Origin: Phaseolibacter flectens ATCC 12775
Lineage (GTDB): Bacteria > Pseudomonadota > Gammaproteobacteria > Enterobacterales > Enterobacteriaceae
Length of the DNA: 64,000 nt
Direction of reading: 5' to 3'
Assembly: GCF_000518745.1 (NCBI RefSeq)
Contig: NZ_JAEE01000001.1
Location: 555,084 to 619,083, forward strand
The notes under the pieces were generated by a model. That model saw nothing but the letters and a program-made list of their open reading frames with translations, was not told the DNA's origin and did not search any database. How positions within the stretch are numbered: position 1 is the first letter of the stretch; every line of letters begins with the position of its first letter. Both the position numbers and the translations under genes were made by a program. Below, one piece after another: positions 20,680 to 33,571 of this stretch.

Positions 20680-22397
20680 TCACTCCTTTCTGTTTTGCTC
20701 AGCCACATCGCATTCATGCCACTGCCCTTGATAAGCATAGGATACACATGTTCAGTATCATCAACAGACACATCAACAAACACCAAACGCCCTGATTGCA
20801 CCAAAGCCAACGCTTCCTCCAGCTTAGGTTTTAGTTGTGCGGGGTCAGTAATCGCCATACCGACATGCCCATAAGCCTCCGCCAGCTTGACAAAATTCGG
20901 CAAGGAATTCATATACGATTGCGAGTGACGTCCTGAATACACCATATCTTGCCATTGTCTGACCATACCCAGATAATGATTATTCAGATTGAGGATCAGG
21001 ATCGGTAATTGATATTGCAATGCCGTAGATAACTCTTGAATATTCATCTGGATACTGCCATCACCAGTGACACAGACAACGATCGCATCGGGTAAGGCTA
21101 ATTTCACCCCTAATGCGGCCGGTAAGCCAAAGCCCATGGTGCCTAAACCGCCAGAATTAATCCATCGTCTGGGCTTATCAAAGGGGTAGTGTAACGCGGC
21201 AAACATCTGGTGCTGCCCCACATCTGAGGCGACGTAAGCTTCCCCCTGCGTCACTTGCCACAAGGCTCGAATGGCTGCTTGCGGTTTGATGCGAGCAGAA
21301 TGTTGGGCAAAATCCAAGCAACACTTCTGCTGCCATCGCTCAATCTGCTGCCACCATATAGCCAGTTGCTGCTCGGGTATCGGCTGTTTGTTTAGCAGTT
21401 GTAACATCTGAGCCAGCACATCGGCCGCATCACCGACCACAGGAATATCGGCATTGACGGTTTTAGAGATGGATGCGGGGTCAATATCGATATGAATAAT
21501 CTGAGCTTCCGGGCAATATTTTGCTAAATTATTCGTGGTTCTATCGTCAAATCTGACGCCGATCGCGAAGATCAAATCCGCATGATGCATCGCCATATTG
21601 GCCTGATAAGTCCCGTGCATCCCTAACATGCCTAGGCTTTGAGCATGGGTGCCAGGAAAAGCGCCAAGGCCCATTAAGGTTGTTGTGACAGGCAAATTTA
21701 ACAACGTTGCCAGTTGCAGTAAGGACTGACTGCAACCTGAAGTAATGACTCCCCCCCCCGCATAGACAACCGGTCTGTTCGCGGCCAATAGTGCAGCAAT
21801 CGCACGTTTGATCTGTCCCTTATGGCCTTGTATTGTCGGATTATATGACCGTATTGCCACCGATTCAGGCCAACAGTAATCCCATTTTTCAGCGGGGTTA
21901 AGAATATCTTTGGGGAGATCGACGACCACAGGTCCTGGGCGGCCACTGCAGGCCAACCAAAATGCTTTTTTTATTACTAAAGGAATGTCAGAGGCCTGTT
22001 TGACTAAAAAGCTGTGCTTCACAATCGGTCGAGAAATGCCGATCATATCGCACTCCTGAAAAGCATCGCTGCCAATCAAGGAAGAAGCAACCTGACCCGA
22101 TAGTACCACCATAGGAATGGAATCCATGTAAGCAGTAGCAATACCTGTAATGGCATTGGTCGCACCCGGCCCGGATGTGACCAACACAACACCCGTTTCC
22201 CCTGTCGCGCGAGTTAGACCATCCGCCATATGGACTGCAGCCTGCTCATGACGAACCAATACATGATCAATGCCGCCCACCGTCTGTAAGGCATCATAAA
22301 TATCCAGCACCGCACCACCAGGGTAACCAAATATCTGCTTCACTCCCTGGTCGATGAGTGACTTCACCACCATCTCCGCTCCAGATAACCTCTCCAT
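20676..22397 (-). CDS. ilvI: IlvI, acetolactate synthase III large (catalytic) subunit
   Basis: IlvI is the thiamine-diphosphate-dependent catalytic subunit of AHAS III. The 573 residues include [16 protein letters not shown], the catalytic glutamate in [13 protein letters not shown] (near residue 48), the central FAD-binding-type domain, and the ThDP motif [17 protein letters not shown] ending in NLNN. Length and start match E. coli (574). The ribosome binding site GGAGG is well placed. The gene is transcribed away from the leu operon, and leuO is missing from the space between. Confidence 0.97.
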   Translation of the reverse strand: MERLSGAEMVVKSLIDQGVKQIFGYPGGAVLDIYDALQTVGGIDHVLVRHEQAAVHMADGLTRATGETGVVLVTSGPGATNAITGIATAYMDSIPMVVLSGQVASSLIGSDAFQECDMIGISRPIVKHSFLVKQASDIPLVIKKAFWLACSGRPGPVVVDLPKDILNPAEKWDYCWPESVAIRSYNPTIQGHKGQIKRAIAALLAANRPVVYAGGGVITSGCSQSLLQLATLLNLPVTTTLMGLGAFPGTHAQSLGMLGMHGTYQANMAMHHADLIFAIGVRFDDRTTNNLAKYCPEAQIIHIDIDPASISKTVNADIPVVGDAADVLAQMLQLLNKQPIPEQQLAIWWQQIERWQQKCCLDFAQHSARIKPQAAIRALWQVTQGEAYVASDVGQHQMFAALHYPFDKPRRWINSGGLGTMGFGLPAALGVKLALPDAIVVCVTGDGSIQMNIQELSTALQYQLPILILNLNNHYLGMVRQWQDMVYSGRHSQSYMNSLPNFVKLAEAYGHVGMAITDPAQLKPKLEEALALVQSGRLVFVDVSVDDTEHVYPMLIKGSGMNAMWLSKTERSE

Positions 22398-22914
22398 TAC
22401 ACCTCCAGATTAATCACATCACCAGCTGAATGCTGGATAACCCCTTATTTCAATAGGGTTTGGCTTGACAGGGTCTGCCCACAACCGTCTTTTCCCTCAC
22501 CAGTCAAGATTGACGATTGAGGTAAACGGTCCAATCTCTCCCTTTAACATAACCACAGAATCAGGCTCAGGCAAATGCTGATTTGAATTTATATCACTGC
22601 CTATCAAAATACTCTGTGCCACACTATTTTATTGGATAATCCTGACAGCCATAACAATTTAAATAGAAGGATGCTCTACAAATAAATTAATAAATAAGAT
22701 AACGCGCCATTAATTAAGAACCCTCCACAAAAAATGTAATATCTCCCGTAATTAGAGACTCAACGCATTATTCTCAACCTAACACTGTTGCCGAAAAAAA
22801 ATCCCACACGGCAGAAAAATAATTTTAACTTATTGATTTTTAATTGCTTTAATTGGAAACACAGTTTCCGAATTTGATAATTAAAACGTAAACCAACAAA
22901 TAATAAAAATAAAG
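22398..22914. other. Intergenic region between ilvI and the leu promoter; leuO absent
   Basis: About 520 bases hold no convincing gene. In E. coli the LysR-type regulator gene leuO lies here, but no helix-turn-helix or LysR frame is visible on either strand. A short imperfect hairpin (22439-22460, AACCCC with GGGTT) lies in the ilvI leader. The remainder is AT-rich and probably contains the ilvIH promoter with Lrp-type control, though I cannot locate boxes with confidence. Confidence 0.6.
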
Positions 22915-22943
22915 TTGACACTGGATGATAATTAACGTACCAA
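22915..22943 (+). promoter_or_regulatory. Putative leuLABCD promoter
   Basis: A perfect -35 box TTGACA (22915-22920) is followed after 17 bases by a poor -10 candidate beginning TACCAA. The start of leuL lies about 40 bases downstream. E. coli leu also pairs a perfect TTGACA with a weak -10. The -35 is convincing, the -10 only approximate. Confidence 0.5.
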
Positions 22944-22981
22944 TATAGGTATTCGTTATTCTGGTTCTGAGGAAGTTTTCG

Positions 22982-23062
22982 ATGGCACATATTTTAAACC
23001 TTAATACGCTCCTCCTTCTCGCATTTTCTTTGCGCGGACGAGTCGTGGGTGTCATCGAATAA
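22982..23062 (+). CDS. leuL: LeuL, leu operon leader peptide
   Basis: The 26-residue leader peptide MAHILNLNTLLLLAFSLRGR and onward contains seven leucines, four of them consecutive (codons CTC CTC CTT CTC, positions 10-13). Its sequence shares the SLRGR tail with E. coli LeuL. GAGGAAG lies at a good distance before the ATG. Ribosome stalling at the leucine run when charged tRNA-Leu is scarce would prevent formation of the downstream terminator. Unlike E. coli, the control codons are not the rare CTA. Confidence 0.93.
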   Translation: MAHILNLNTLLLLAFSLRGRVVGVIE

Positions 23063-23081
23063 AGACAACAACCAGCAGACA

Positions 23082-23111
23082 AAACCCGCGCAAGAAAGCG
23101 CGGGTTTTTTT
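23082..23111 (+). terminator. leu operon attenuator (terminator hairpin)
   Basis: AAACCCGCGC (23082-23091) pairs with GCGCGGGTTT (23098-23107) around an AAGAAA loop and is followed by more T residues. It begins 20 bases after the leuL stop and ends 38 bases before leuA. This is the classical position and form of the leucine attenuation terminator. Confidence 0.93.
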
Positions 23112-23149
23112 ATGTCTGTAATAAATATTAAATTAAAAGGATGCAAGCA

Positions 23150-27221
<4,072 letters not shown>

Positions 27222-27231
27222 GGAAGAGGTT

Positions 27232-27837
27232 ATGGCTCAGAAATTTATCCAACATACTGGCGTTGTTGCGCCTCTGGATGCGGCTAACGTTGATACGGAT
27301 GCCATCATTCCGAAGCAATTCCTGCAAAAAGTGACGCGTACTGGTTTTGGTCAACACCTGTTTAATGATTGGCGTTTTCTCGATGATGCGGGTCAACACC
27401 CTGATCCAAATTTTGTCCTCAATCAGCCGGCTTATCAAGGAGCCAGTATTTTACTGACCAGAGAAAATTTTGGCTGTGGCTCCTCAAGAGAACATGCGCC
27501 TTGGGCGTTAACTGATTTTGGATTTCAGGTCGTGATTGCACCCAGCTTCGCCGATATTTTTTATGGTAACTGTTTTAATAATCAACTGTTACCAGTACGT
27601 TTGACGGAAGCACAAGTCGATCATCTCTTCCAGAAAGTCAGTGCAGCTCCGGGGCTAACTCTGACCGTTGATTTGCAAAATCAAGCAGTTCAATTGGGAA
27701 GTGAATATTTTCCCTTTGAAATCGACAGCTTCCGACGACACTGTATGATGAATGGCTTAGACAGTATTGGCCTGACCCTGCAACATGAACAAGCCATTGC
27801 CGATTACGAACGAAAAATTCCCAGCTATTTAAGCTAG
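27232..27837 (+). CDS. leuD: LeuD, isopropylmalate isomerase small subunit
   Basis: LeuD is the swivelling small subunit of isopropylmalate isomerase. The 201 residues show the family motifs [11 protein letters not shown] near residue 22 and [15 protein letters not shown] near 82, and the [14 protein letters not shown] segment. The length matches E. coli (201). The gene begins 10 bases after leuC with a GAAGAGG ribosome binding site and ends just before a hairpin shared with the convergent setA. Confidence 0.97.
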   Translation: MAQKFIQHTGVVAPLDAANVDTDAIIPKQFLQKVTRTGFGQHLFNDWRFLDDAGQHPDPNFVLNQPAYQGASILLTRENFGCGSSREHAPWALTDFGFQVVIAPSFADIFYGNCFNNQLLPVRLTEAQVDHLFQKVSAAPGLTLTVDLQNQAVQLGSEYFPFEIDSFRRHCMMNGLDSIGLTLQHEQAIADYERKIPSYLS

Positions 27838-27847
27838 ACATCATCAC

Positions 27848-27870
27848 ACTAGGCGTGCAATACGCCTAGT
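27848..27870. terminator. Bidirectional hairpin between leuD and setA
   Basis: ACTAGGCGT (27848-27856) and ACGCCTAGT (27862-27870) form a perfect 9-bp stem with a 5-nt loop in the 38-base gap between the two convergent stop codons. Flanking T-runs are short on both strands. A shared terminator is the likely role. Confidence 0.7.
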
Positions 27871-27875
27871 AAATG

Positions 27876-29081
27876 TTACTCGCCAACAGGCGAACTCTGC
27901 GGGTTGCTTTCTTTAACGCGGTAGGTTAAAAACAAGGCCACCCCCACCAGCCCCGTTGCAAGTAGGTAAATTGCCGCATGACCCACGTATTCACTGATGG
28001 CGCCTTGCAACAAACCAGCAAAAATCATGCCGGTGGAGACCGAATTAGTAAACAAGGTGGTTGCAGCCCCCGCCCGTCCTGGCATCAGATCTTGAAACCA
28101 CAACATCATCAATCCCGCCACAATGCCAATGTATACAGCATTAAAAATTTGCATCGTGAGAAGCAACAGCGGGGTTTTCGCCCACAAAAAGCCAGGATAA
28201 AAGATCACCCCACACACCAAAGCAACAATAATCAGTGCGCGTTTACCGACACGCTTTGCCAACCACCCAGCCAAGAGCATTATCGGGATCTCAAGCCCCG
28301 CAGCGAGTCCCATCAATTGGCCAGCAAAACGTTGAGGCAGATGCAACGTCTGGCTGATATATAAAGGCATATCGATAATGTACATCAAATTGCAGATCCA
28401 CATCAGTACCGAAGCCACGAATAAAACTCGAATGTGGCGACTGCGCATACTGACGGCGGTACTCTTTAGAATGTCTGCGTCTGGATATTGACGAGGAACA
28501 GAAGGTAAACGGGTGAGAATAAGGAGTAAAGCAAATAAAAAGAGTGAGGCAGCCACCAAATATAAAGTTTTAAATCCATATCCTGTTGCCAAGGCAAAAG
28601 AAAGCGGCGGACCAATCACCCATGCCAGCGACATTTGAGCTCTCATCAGAGAACTGAACATCACCACTTCCCTCGCACTGTATTCAGCAAACTCACGGGC
28701 CAGCGCAAATAACTGCGGCATCACCACCGTCGTTAAACCGGAGAGGCACAGCCCCACCGTTATTAACCAGCTGTAATGTCGAACAAACGCAAACATCAAT
28801 GAATTGGCGATGGCCATTAGGCAACAAAACATTAATAAATTGCGTCGATCTCCCTTTCGATCAGAGCGCCGAGCCAATAAAAAACTGACGACAATACCCA
28901 CGACAGCATTGATAGTGAAAAACAGTCCAACTTCAAACGCTGAAGCATGTAATTCGTTACTCAAAAATAAACTCAAGGTCGGTGACTGCAAGGCAGCGGC
29001 AATACTGACAAAGAATGTCACCACTAAAAATAAAACAAATGCTGACTTACCTTGTAACGATGGTGTGAATGATGACTGCAT
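27876..29081 (-). CDS. setA: SetA-type sugar efflux transporter (MFS)
   Basis: SetA is a major facilitator exporter of glucosides and lactose-like sugars in the inner membrane. The 401 residues form about twelve transmembrane helices. They carry family stretches shared with E. coli SetA, such as ALQSPTLSLFLS, RREVV-type AREVVMFSSLMRAQ, SLAWVIGPPLSF and MLWFQDLMPGRAGAATTLF. The substrate is inferred from family. In E. coli setA belongs to the SgrR/SgrS glucose-phosphate stress locus. Here it sits directly next to leuD, and neither sgrR nor an SgrS RNA is recognisable nearby. Confidence 0.9.
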   Translation of the reverse strand: MQSSFTPSLQGKSAFVLFLVVTFFVSIAAALQSPTLSLFLSNELHASAFEVGLFFTINAVVGIVVSFLLARRSDRKGDRRNLLMFCCLMAIANSLMFAFVRHYSWLITVGLCLSGLTTVVMPQLFALAREFAEYSAREVVMFSSLMRAQMSLAWVIGPPLSFALATGYGFKTLYLVAASLFLFALLLILTRLPSVPRQYPDADILKSTAVSMRSRHIRVLFVASVLMWICNLMYIIDMPLYISQTLHLPQRFAGQLMGLAAGLEIPIMLLAGWLAKRVGKRALIIVALVCGVIFYPGFLWAKTPLLLLTMQIFNAVYIGIVAGLMMLWFQDLMPGRAGAATTLFTNSVSTGMIFAGLLQGAISEYVGHAAIYLLATGLVGVALFLTYRVKESNPQSSPVGE

Positions 29082-29289
29082 AAATGGCCTGTAAATGTGA
29101 TCAATGAGTAGATAAATATAACCATAATATCGGTCAGTGAGTCGTTGATGACGATCAGTTCAAGGTTAATACTCACACCGATCACTGTCATCGTCATCAC
29201 GCCTCAGGCTGCGAGCAACAAACTAGGATCGCACGGATTTTAACAGAAACCTCGCTTTTATCCCTCTGAGTTATTATAGTAGCAAGTGT
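29082..29289. other. Divergent spacer between setA and the thiB riboswitch
   Basis: This spacer must hold promoters for setA and thiBPQ. A 9-bp inverted repeat, GATGACGAT (29147-29155) with ATCGTCATC (29190-29198), brackets 34 bases and could be an operator or a transcript hairpin. I see no small ORF and no match to the SgrS ptsG-pairing region that lies near setA in E. coli. Confidence 0.45.
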
Positions 29290-29364
29290 TCTCAACGGGG
29301 TGCCACATGGCTGAGAAAAACCCGTCGAACCTGATCCGGTTAATGCCGGCGGAGGGATTTGAGA
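29290..29364 (+). ncRNA. TPP riboswitch (THI element) of thiBPQ
   Basis: The closing stem TCTCAA (29290-29295) with TTGAGA (29359-29364) encloses the conserved THI-box elements GGGGTGCC, GGCTGAGA, ACCTGATCCGGTTAATGCCGG and GGAGGGA in order. TPP binding is expected to lower expression of the thiamine transporter. No T-run terminator lies between it and thiB. A short CTC with GAG pairing near 29404-29417 could hide the ribosome binding site, so control is probably translational (inference). Confidence 0.95.
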
Positions 29365-29421
29365 TTAAAATTTAATCCAATCCTTTGCATCTGGTCTTTT
29401 ATCCTCTGCACTGGAGTTGTT

Positions 29422-30414
29422 ATGCTAAAACCTATCCTTGCGATAATCATCAGCCTTGCTAGCCATAGCGCACTGGCTGACTTACCGACCCTCACTGTTT
29501 ATACCTATGACTCTTTTATTGCTGACTGGGGTCCAGGCCCGGTGATTAAACAGCATTTTGAATCCGAATGCCAATGCCAACTCAAATTTGTTGGCTTAGA
29601 AGATGGGGCTGCATTACTGAATCGGATTAAAATGGAAGGCAAAAAAAGTAAGGCGGATGTTGTTGTTGGTTTGGATAATAACTTGATAAGCCGTGCCAGA
29701 CAGACCGGTTTGTTCACCCCTTCAGCGGTCAATACTAAAAAACTGACGCTGCCGATCACTTGGCAAGATCAAACCTTTATTCCATATGATTATGGCTATT
29801 TTGCCTTTGTCTACGATAAAAACCGTTTGAAAAATCCGCCAACCAGTCTGCATCAGCTGGTTAACGGTCCCGAACATTGGCGAGTCATCTATCAAGACCC
29901 ACGCACCAGCACACCTGGACTGGGATTCATGCTATGGATGCAAAAGGTCTTTGCTCAAGATACGGACTCGGCTTGGCAAAAACTGGCGAAAAAAACAGTC
30001 ACCATCACCCGAGGTTGGAGCGAGTCGTATGGTTTATTTTTAAAAGGTGAGGCCGATTTAGTACTCAGTTATACCACTTCACCGGCCTACCACATGATTA
30101 ATGAACATAAAAATCATTATGCTGCGGCCGCTTTCAGTGAAGGTCACTATTTGCAGATCGAAGTCGCCGCCAGATTAGCCAATAGCGCTCACCCTCAATT
30201 GGCTCAACAATTTATGCAATTTATTATTCGCGAGGGTTTCCAACGGAATCTTGCTACCACTAACTGGATGTACCCTGCCACAGACCAACCGTTACCGCCC
30301 CAATTTAAGCAGCTCATTGTGCCCAAAAAGGCCTTACTGTTTGACCCTGATCAAATTGCAACTGACTATAAACACTGGATCACACGCTGGCAGATGGCGG
30401 TAAGCCAGTCATGA
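29422..30414 (+). CDS. thiB: ThiB, thiamine/TPP periplasmic binding protein
   Basis: ThiB is the periplasmic receptor that delivers thiamine and its phosphates to ThiPQ. I chose the ATG at 29422, which gives a clean signal peptide (MLKPILAIIISLASHSALA, cleaved before DLP), has GGAG six bases upstream, and agrees with E. coli. An earlier frame opening would start inside the riboswitch. The 330 residues include VYTYDSFIADWGPGP, IYQDPRTSTPGLGF and WSESYGLFLKGEADLVLSYT, all family-conserved. The gene overlaps thiP by four bases. Confidence 0.96.
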   Translation: MLKPILAIIISLASHSALADLPTLTVYTYDSFIADWGPGPVIKQHFESECQCQLKFVGLEDGAALLNRIKMEGKKSKADVVVGLDNNLISRARQTGLFTPSAVNTKKLTLPITWQDQTFIPYDYGYFAFVYDKNRLKNPPTSLHQLVNGPEHWRVIYQDPRTSTPGLGFMLWMQKVFAQDTDSAWQKLAKKTVTITRGWSESYGLFLKGEADLVLSYTTSPAYHMINEHKNHYAAAAFSEGHYLQIEVAARLANSAHPQLAQQFMQFIIREGFQRNLATTNWMYPATDQPLPPQFKQLIVPKKALLFDPDQIATDYKHWITRWQMAVSQS

Positions 30415-31994
30415 AAGGGGGGCTGTTGCCCGGCCTTTTGGCCGCCATCATTTGTGTAGCAAGTCCGTTGTTTGCCCTCAGTCTGTTGTGGTTTAATGCC
30501 GAACAGACAAACTTGTCATCTTTACTCAATGATAGCTACCTGCATCATATCTTGCTGTTCACGCTGTTACAGGCCTGTTTATCCACCCTGCTCTCCTGCC
30601 TACTGGCGATACCCATCGCTCGAGCCCTTTACCGACGTCAATTTATCGCCAAATCAGGCTTATTGAAGCTCTGTGCGATTACGTTAGTCTTACCGACACT
30701 GGTGGCCATTTTTGGCCTGTTAACCATCTATGGTCAACAGGGGTGGTTAGCTTCACTGTTGGCCCTCTTTCATATTCCGTATTCTTTATCACCTTATGGC
30801 ATAAGCGGGATCCTATTGGCCCATTGTTTTTTCAATGTGCCACTGGCCGTCAGGATGCTCTATCAGGCATTGGGACAAATTCCAACCGAGCAAAGACAGC
30901 AAGCGGCTCTACTTAACCTACGCGGTGCCGCTTTCTTTTATTGGATCGAATGGCCTTGGATAAAGCGTCAATTACTGCCGACTGCCGCCTTGATTTTTTT
31001 GCTCTGCTTTACCAGTTTTACTATTGTGCTGACGCTGGGAGGAGGACCAAAGGCAACCACTTTGGAGCTAGCAATTTATCAAGCATTAAGTTATGACTTT
31101 GATCCTGGCCGAGCAGCCCTATTAGCCTTAATTCAATTGGTTGTTGGCGGGATATTGGTGATGTGTAGCTTGCGCCTCAATCGTGGCCCTGCGAGTACTG
31201 AGGCCTTGCTACTAGGCTGGCAAGATCACAACAGCAATCGATTGACGCGGTTGACTGACAGTTGCTGGATAATTCTACTCATCCTGTTGTTAGTGCCGCC
31301 TTTGCTGGCTACCTTGCTATCAGGATTTTCTGGCGAAACGTTTCGAGTATTAAAGATGCCTGCATTATGGGAAGCTTGTGGGTTATCTCTCAAAATCGCC
31401 TTCTGTTCAGGCATTACCGCCGTCACCCTCGGCTTGATGCTATTATGGAGCAGTCGTGAATTTCGCCGGCGGCGTCAGATATTGTCAGCCCAACTGTTAG
31501 AAAGTAGTGGCATGTTGATCCTGACAATGCCAAGCATTGTCTTGGCCACAGGACTGTTCTTATTGAGCATAAAAATACCAACATGGTTTGATTCGCTCAG
31601 TCCGATCCTTATCCTTTGCCATGCGTTACTCGCGGTTCCCTATATTCTGAAAATTTTGGATACGCCAATGTGGGATCTAACTCAACGTTACCATAATTTA
31701 TGTTTAAGTCTGGGGATTAGTGGCTGGCGACGGCTCTATCTTATTGAATTTAAAGCATTACACATCCCCCTCACTCAAGCCTTCAGTGTGGGTTGTGCCG
31801 TTTCCTTGGGTGACTTTGGCCTTATTTCTCTCTTAGGTAATGAAAACTTTAAAACATTACCTTTCTATTTGTATCAACAAATTGGCGCTTATCGGACCGC
31901 CGATGCCGCGGTTACGGCAATGCTGCTATTGATACTCAGTCTATTCCTTTTTTTTCTGATTGAAAAACTGGCGGGGAAACATGCTCATTGTTGA
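30411..31994 (+). CDS. thiP: ThiP, thiamine ABC transporter permease
   Basis: ThiP is the inner membrane permease of the thiamine/TPP importer. The 527 residues comprise two homologous halves, each with about six transmembrane helices. EAA-like cytoplasmic loops occur in each (LLNLRGAAFFYWIEWPWIKRQ near 163 and LCLSLGISGWRRLYLIEFKAL near 430) and contact the ATPase ThiQ. Length is near E. coli ThiP (536). Its 3' end overlaps thiQ by 14 bases. Confidence 0.95.
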   Translation: MKGGLLPGLLAAIICVASPLFALSLLWFNAEQTNLSSLLNDSYLHHILLFTLLQACLSTLLSCLLAIPIARALYRRQFIAKSGLLKLCAITLVLPTLVAIFGLLTIYGQQGWLASLLALFHIPYSLSPYGISGILLAHCFFNVPLAVRMLYQALGQIPTEQRQQAALLNLRGAAFFYWIEWPWIKRQLLPTAALIFLLCFTSFTIVLTLGGGPKATTLELAIYQALSYDFDPGRAALLALIQLVVGGILVMCSLRLNRGPASTEALLLGWQDHNSNRLTRLTDSCWIILLILLLVPPLLATLLSGFSGETFRVLKMPALWEACGLSLKIAFCSGITAVTLGLMLLWSSREFRRRRQILSAQLLESSGMLILTMPSIVLATGLFLLSIKIPTWFDSLSPILILCHALLAVPYILKILDTPMWDLTQRYHNLCLSLGISGWRRLYLIEFKALHIPLTQAFSVGCAVSLGDFGLISLLGNENFKTLPFYLYQQIGAYRTADAAVTAMLLLILSLFLFFLIEKLAGKHAHC

Positions 31995-32706
31995 TAAGCT
32001 AACCAGCGACTACCCTACACGACCCATGCAATTTTCACTGACTGTAGAACAGGGCCAACATGTTGCCATTATGGGACCCAGTGGTGCAGGCAAGAGTACC
32101 TTATTGGGCTTAATTGCAGGCTTTGTGACACCGCAAAGTGGTCACCTGTGGTTTGATCAACAGGAGGGGACTCAGTTACATCCCTCGCAACGACCTGTCT
32201 CTCTGTTGTTTCAGCATAATAATTTATTCTCACACCTCAGTGTGGAACAAAATCTCGCGCTTGGCTTACACGCAGGCTTTAGACTCAACAAAAGCCAGCA
32301 TCAACAACTGAGGCGAATTGCCGAACGCACAGGATTAATGCCCTATCTACAACGTCTACCGGCGCATTTATCAGGCGGACAGCGGCAGCGTGTGGCTCTG
32401 GCACGTTGCCTACTAAGAAAAAAACCGTTGTTATTACTGGATGAACCCTTTTCTGCACTCGACCCCGCTCTACGGGATGAAATGCTACTACTCACCAAGC
32501 AAATCTGCCAAGAACAACACATGACCTTGCTGATGGTGACACACAATTTGGCCGACGCAAGCCGTCTCTCTCAGCGCAGTATTATCATCAATCAGGGAAC
32601 GATAAATTGGGATGGAGCCACCAGCCAGTTATTAACGGGGAAAACGGAAGCGGGCCATTTACTGGGGATCACGGCCGACCACTCAACGACTGAGTACCTG
32701 CCATAA
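31981..32706 (+). CDS. thiQ: ThiQ, thiamine ABC transporter ATPase
   Basis: ThiQ is the cytoplasmic ATPase of the thiamine importer. I chose the ATG at 31981 (MLIVDKLTSDYP) because an upstream opening lies further inside thiP and matches no family N-terminus. The 241 residues have Walker A GPSGAGKS (about 32-39), Q-loop LLFQHNNLF, signature LSGGQRQRVALARCL, Walker B LLLLDEPFSALDP and the H-loop VTHN. The 3' end overlaps the convergent yabI by 24 bases. Confidence 0.95.
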   Translation: MLIVDKLTSDYPTRPMQFSLTVEQGQHVAIMGPSGAGKSTLLGLIAGFVTPQSGHLWFDQQEGTQLHPSQRPVSLLFQHNNLFSHLSVEQNLALGLHAGFRLNKSQHQQLRRIAERTGLMPYLQRLPAHLSGGQRQRVALARCLLRKKPLLLLDEPFSALDPALRDEMLLLTKQICQEQHMTLLMVTHNLADASRLSQRSIIINQGTINWDGATSQLLTGKTEAGHLLGITADHSTTEYLP

Positions 32707-33438
32707 TAAATGCGAGAATAGCGGCATCAAGGGATGCTTGCACAAAACAACCAATCCAATAAAGGCAACAACACAGCTAAGGAGAACAAGGTAGCCCTGA
32801 GCGGACGAGCCAACTGGCCGCTGTGCGCGCTGTTTAAACCAACGCCAGACTAACCAGATCGACAGCCAAAACACCGCCGCGACCCCGACCAACAACCAGA
32901 TAAAAAGGTGGGTTTGATGTAGGCTATTGCCTTGCACATTGAGCGCCACACCGGTCAAAATCCCCGGCATCAAGTAAACTGGCGGCCAAAGCAGACAACC
33001 CGTAATACTGGGTAATAAAAATTTGACTGCGGGCAGTTCAAGCATCCCCGCGGCTAAGGGAACAAGCGGTCGCGTCGGGCCAATAAAACGCCCGATGATA
33101 ATGGTAGCAAAATTATGTTGGCTCAGTGCCTGCTCAATCTTATGTAAGGTTGATTGATATTTCTGTATGGGTCGCCAACGATGTAATGCCTCTTTAAAAC
33201 GCCATCCCGCGAAAAAGGACAGTCCATCGCCAATCAAGCAACCGACAATCCCGGCTCCCCATGCTGCGTAAAAATTAATATCGCCTTTACCCACCAACGC
33301 CCCCAAGGTCGCCATCATCACTGTTCCTGGAAGGATCAAGCCAACCAATGCCAATGATTCCAAAAAGGTAATAAGCATAATGATAAGCACAGCCCACTGT
33401 GTCGAGTGATGTAACAATTGCTGTACCCAAGCGTCCAT
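32683..33438 (-). CDS. yabI: YabI, DedA-family inner membrane protein
   Basis: DedA-family proteins are inner membrane proteins linked to membrane homeostasis and lipid carrier recycling; the specific role of YabI is not settled. The 251 residues have the DedA hallmarks: an early re-entrant segment with FLESLALVGLILPGTVMM, the GRFIGPTRPLVPLAAGM motif near residue 140, and several hydrophobic helices ending in a basic tail. It lies next to thiQ as in E. coli and overlaps it by 24 bases tail to tail. The araC-araBAD genes that follow in E. coli are absent. Confidence 0.9.
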   Translation of the reverse strand: MDAWVQQLLHHSTQWAVLIIMLITFLESLALVGLILPGTVMMATLGALVGKGDINFYAAWGAGIVGCLIGDGLSFFAGWRFKEALHRWRPIQKYQSTLHKIEQALSQHNFATIIIGRFIGPTRPLVPLAAGMLELPAVKFLLPSITGCLLWPPVYLMPGILTGVALNVQGNSLHQTHLFIWLLVGVAAVFWLSIWLVWRWFKQRAQRPVGSSAQGYLVLLSCVVAFIGLVVLCKHPLMPLFSHLLWQVLSR

Positions 33439-33571
33439 AACTACCTCTTATAATAAAAACCTCGCGATTGTTACTGTATCGCGGCCTATCGTCAAGTATT
33501 TCGACTGTTTAACCATCAATCACTTCGTTTCAATATGTTATACTTTAATCTCTATCAGGGCAGGAGAGCAT

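Noticed and set aside
22760-23082. Minus-strand ORFs of 76-77 codons opposite the leu promoter and leuL
   Set aside because: They overlap the leu promoter and leader peptide antisense, without ribosome binding sites or family similarity.
29082-29289. SgrS small RNA near setA
   Set aside because: No ptsG-pairing sequence, no SgrT-like ORF and no hairpin with a T-run was found.
33479-33571. Possible LexA box upstream of polB
   Set aside because: A CTGT word is present but the second half-site does not match CTGT-N8-ACAG, so SOS control cannot be claimed.
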